Shown: positions 62,860 through 64,000 of the stretch, piece by piece
How positions within the stretch are numbered: position 1 is the first letter of the stretch
Layout: every line of letters begins with the position of its first letter
Source: CAVVKW01 sp963761705
Lineage (GTDB): Bacteria; Verrucomicrobiota; Verrucomicrobiia; Chthoniobacterales; JAATET01
Length of the DNA: 64,000 nt
Assembly: GCA_963761705.1 (NCBI GenBank)
Contig: CAVXHK010000001.1
Coordinates: 1,736,001 to 1,800,000, forward strand
Direction: 5' to 3'
Position numbers and translations under genes: made by a program
The notes under the pieces: model-generated
Told to the model about the DNA's origin: nothing
The model's database searches: none
The model's input: only the letters and a program-made list of their open reading frames with translations

Positions 62860-63134
62860 TCCATGTATTCGCGCATTTCTTCGATTGGATCGCAGAAATC
62901 GTCGGACATCCAAATCTGACCAGCCATGTCGCCGCGACCGCTTTTTTTCCCGGGTATTTCCAACGGCTTGAGTTCGGCGACGGGTTTGCCGCGTTGGGTG
63001 ATGACGAATTTCTTTCCTGATTGGACTTCCCTGAGGAGGCGGGAGAGCTCGGTCTTGGCTTGGAAGGCTCCGATGGACTCGGCGGCGGTCGGCATCTCGG
63101 CGATCCTGGCTTCGGTGTCGGGGTGTTCGCTCAT
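62856..63134 (-). CDS. Phd/YefM-like antitoxin
   Basis: 92 residues. IGAFQAKTELSRLLREVQSG and KKFVITQRGKPVAELKPL are the Phd/YefM DNA-binding fold; the C-terminal tail (DPIEEMREYME) is acidic and would neutralise the PIN toxin. It is upstream of the toxin, the standard order. The palindrome at its start codon is the likely operator. Confidence 0.9.
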   Translation of the reverse strand: MSEHPDTEARIAEMPTAAESIGAFQAKTELSRLLREVQSGKKFVITQRGKPVAELKPLEIPGKKSGRGDMAGQIWMSDDFCDPIEEMREYME

Positions 63135-63157
63135 TAAACTAGTTTATTGAACTGGTT
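63135..63157. promoter_or_regulatory. Toxin-antitoxin operator and overlapping promoter
   Basis: TAAACTAGTTTA (63135-63146) is a perfect 12-bp palindrome directly before the antitoxin ATG. AACTGGTT at 63150-63157 repeats the half site AACTAGTT with one change. On the minus strand TTGTCT and TAAACT, 16 bases apart, could be -35 and -10, with the -10 inside the palindrome, so antitoxin binding would block the promoter. Confidence 0.6.
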
Positions 63158-63236
63158 GGTTTAGACAATCGATACTGTTGGCGGGATTTTTGTGGAATCG
63201 TTGCTTGTGCGTGGCACGGGCGATTTCTGGAGGAGG

Positions 63237-64000
63237 TTACGGCTCGGCGGGAGCCTCGCCCTCCGGGTTGGTTGCCGACGGCGTTTGAGGTTCTGGTTCG
63301 TCGACGGGTCTTGGCCGGGCGCGGAAGAGGTTGGTGACGTCTTCGATCATGAGGTAAAGGCTGGGCACGAGGACGAGGGTGATGACCGTGGCGAAGAGGA
63401 TCCCGAAGCCGAGCGAAATTGCCATCGGGATGATGAAACGGGCTTGGCGAGACGTTTCGAAGATCATCGGCGCGAGTCCGCCGAAGGTCGTGAGGGTGGT
63501 GAGCAGGATGGGGCGAAAGCGGCGGACCCCGGCGTTGTGGATCGCGTCCCACGGGTTCATCCCGTCACGACGGAGTTGGTTCGCGTAGTCGATGAGGATG
63601 AGCGAATCGTTCACGACCACGCCGGCAAGCGCGATGATGCCCATGATGCTGATCGTCGAAATGTTGTAGCCCATGATGATGTGGCCGAGGACCGCTCCGA
63701 CGATGCCGAAGGGAATGCTGAGCATGACGATGAGCGGCTGCGTGTAGCTGCGGAAGGGGACGGCGAGGAGAAAATAGATGAGCATGAGCGCGAGCAGGAA
63801 GCCGGTCTGGAGGCTGGAGAAACTGTCGGCCTGGTCGGCCTGGCGACCTTCGTAACCGTAGCTCAGGCCCGGGAAATCGCGGGCGAGCTGCGGGAGGACG
63901 GTGGTGTTGAGGGTGTCGATGAGGACGCTCGTTTCGCCGATGGGTTCGACGTCGGCGGAGACGGTGGTGGTGCGGCGACCCTCGCGGCGTTCAATGTTGC
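63237..64000 (-). CDS. RND efflux transporter permease, C-terminal part (cut by window edge)
   Basis: At least 253 residues, continuing past the window edge. The last four to five membrane helices are present, with LIYFLLAVPFRSYTQPLIVM, GVVVNDSLILIDYANQLR and GGLAPMIFETSRQARFIIPM, all typical of AcrB/CusA-like pumps. The end, NPEGEAPAEP, is encoded by a dispersed GC-rich repeat that supplies the stop codon. Substrate unknown. The pump drives export with the proton gradient together with a periplasmic adaptor not seen here. Confidence 0.88.
   Translation of the reverse strand, partial: NIERREGRRTTTVSADVEPIGETSVLIDTLNTTVLPQLARDFPGLSYGYEGRQADQADSFSSLQTGFLLALMLIYFLLAVPFRSYTQPLIVMLSIPFGIVGAVLGHIIMGYNISTISIMGIIALAGVVVNDSLILIDYANQLRRDGMNPWDAIHNAGVRRFRPILLTTLTTFGGLAPMIFETSRQARFIIPMAISLGFGILFATVITLVLVPSLYLMIEDVTNLFRARPRPVDEPEPQTPSATNPEGEAPAEP

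Noticed and set aside
1..64000. CRISPR arrays, rRNA or prophage
   Set aside because: No regular spaced repeats, no ribosomal RNA signatures and no phage structural genes were seen on either strand.

Overview
The window is GC-rich chromosomal DNA from a member of the Verrucomicrobiota. The evidence is a Verru_Chthon pilin-like cassette, a Minf_1886-family gene, a PEP-CTERM anchored protein, a LacI/AraC-hybrid XylR-type regulator, a DUF1844 gene and two propeller proteins of a type common in polysaccharide-degrading verrucomicrobia. The genus cannot be fixed from the sequence. I saw no rRNA, tRNA or CRISPR array.

Layout. 1-2.9 kb: trehalose/glycogen genes treY (cut by the window edge) and treX/glgX. 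3.1-7.0 kb: an SbcD/SbcC-like nuclease pair. 7.1-12 kb: secreted proteins, an SbtA bicarbonate transporter, a decayed gene and one complete IS630-family element. 12.1-18.2 kb: an NSS amino-acid transporter with a tiny partner, an AlkB-like membrane oxygenase, a PLP enzyme, a RelE-like gene and a sigma-like/membrane-protein pair. 18.2-29.8 kb: housekeeping (mscL, WYL regulator, oxidoreductase plus SMP-30 protein, dps, pgi, tsaE, tsaB, uvrC, rho, yebC, DUF1844). 29.8-37.5 kb: an M16 peptidase, uncharacterised envelope proteins, FmdB, a PHP phosphatase and an L,D-transpeptidase. 37.6-62.5 kb: an accessory region for surface glycan use. 62.5-64 kb: a VapBC-like toxin-antitoxin pair and the end of an RND efflux pump.

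The most interesting part is about 37.6-62.5 kb. Four minor pilin-like genes can be matched by position and N-terminus to GspI, GspJ, GspK and GspH. They are joined by 4-base overlaps to a sugar-sensing XylR-type regulator and follow a sulfatase and a GspG-like pilin. Divergent to these run GH38 alpha-mannosidase, sodium/solute symporter, GH125 alpha-mannosidase and a large secreted propeller protein. A shared short motif, TTTRCGCR, lies in the control regions of this block, suggesting one regulon that couples mannose-rich glycan use to a pseudopilus-like structure.

Five otherwise intact genes each carry one frame break (RelE-like, aldo/keto reductase, zinc-ribbon protein, Verru_Chthon A, GH38). 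Two lie in homopolymers. This suggests residual indel errors in the assembly, although true mutation cannot be excluded. Several short dispersed palindromic repeats sit at gene 3' ends.
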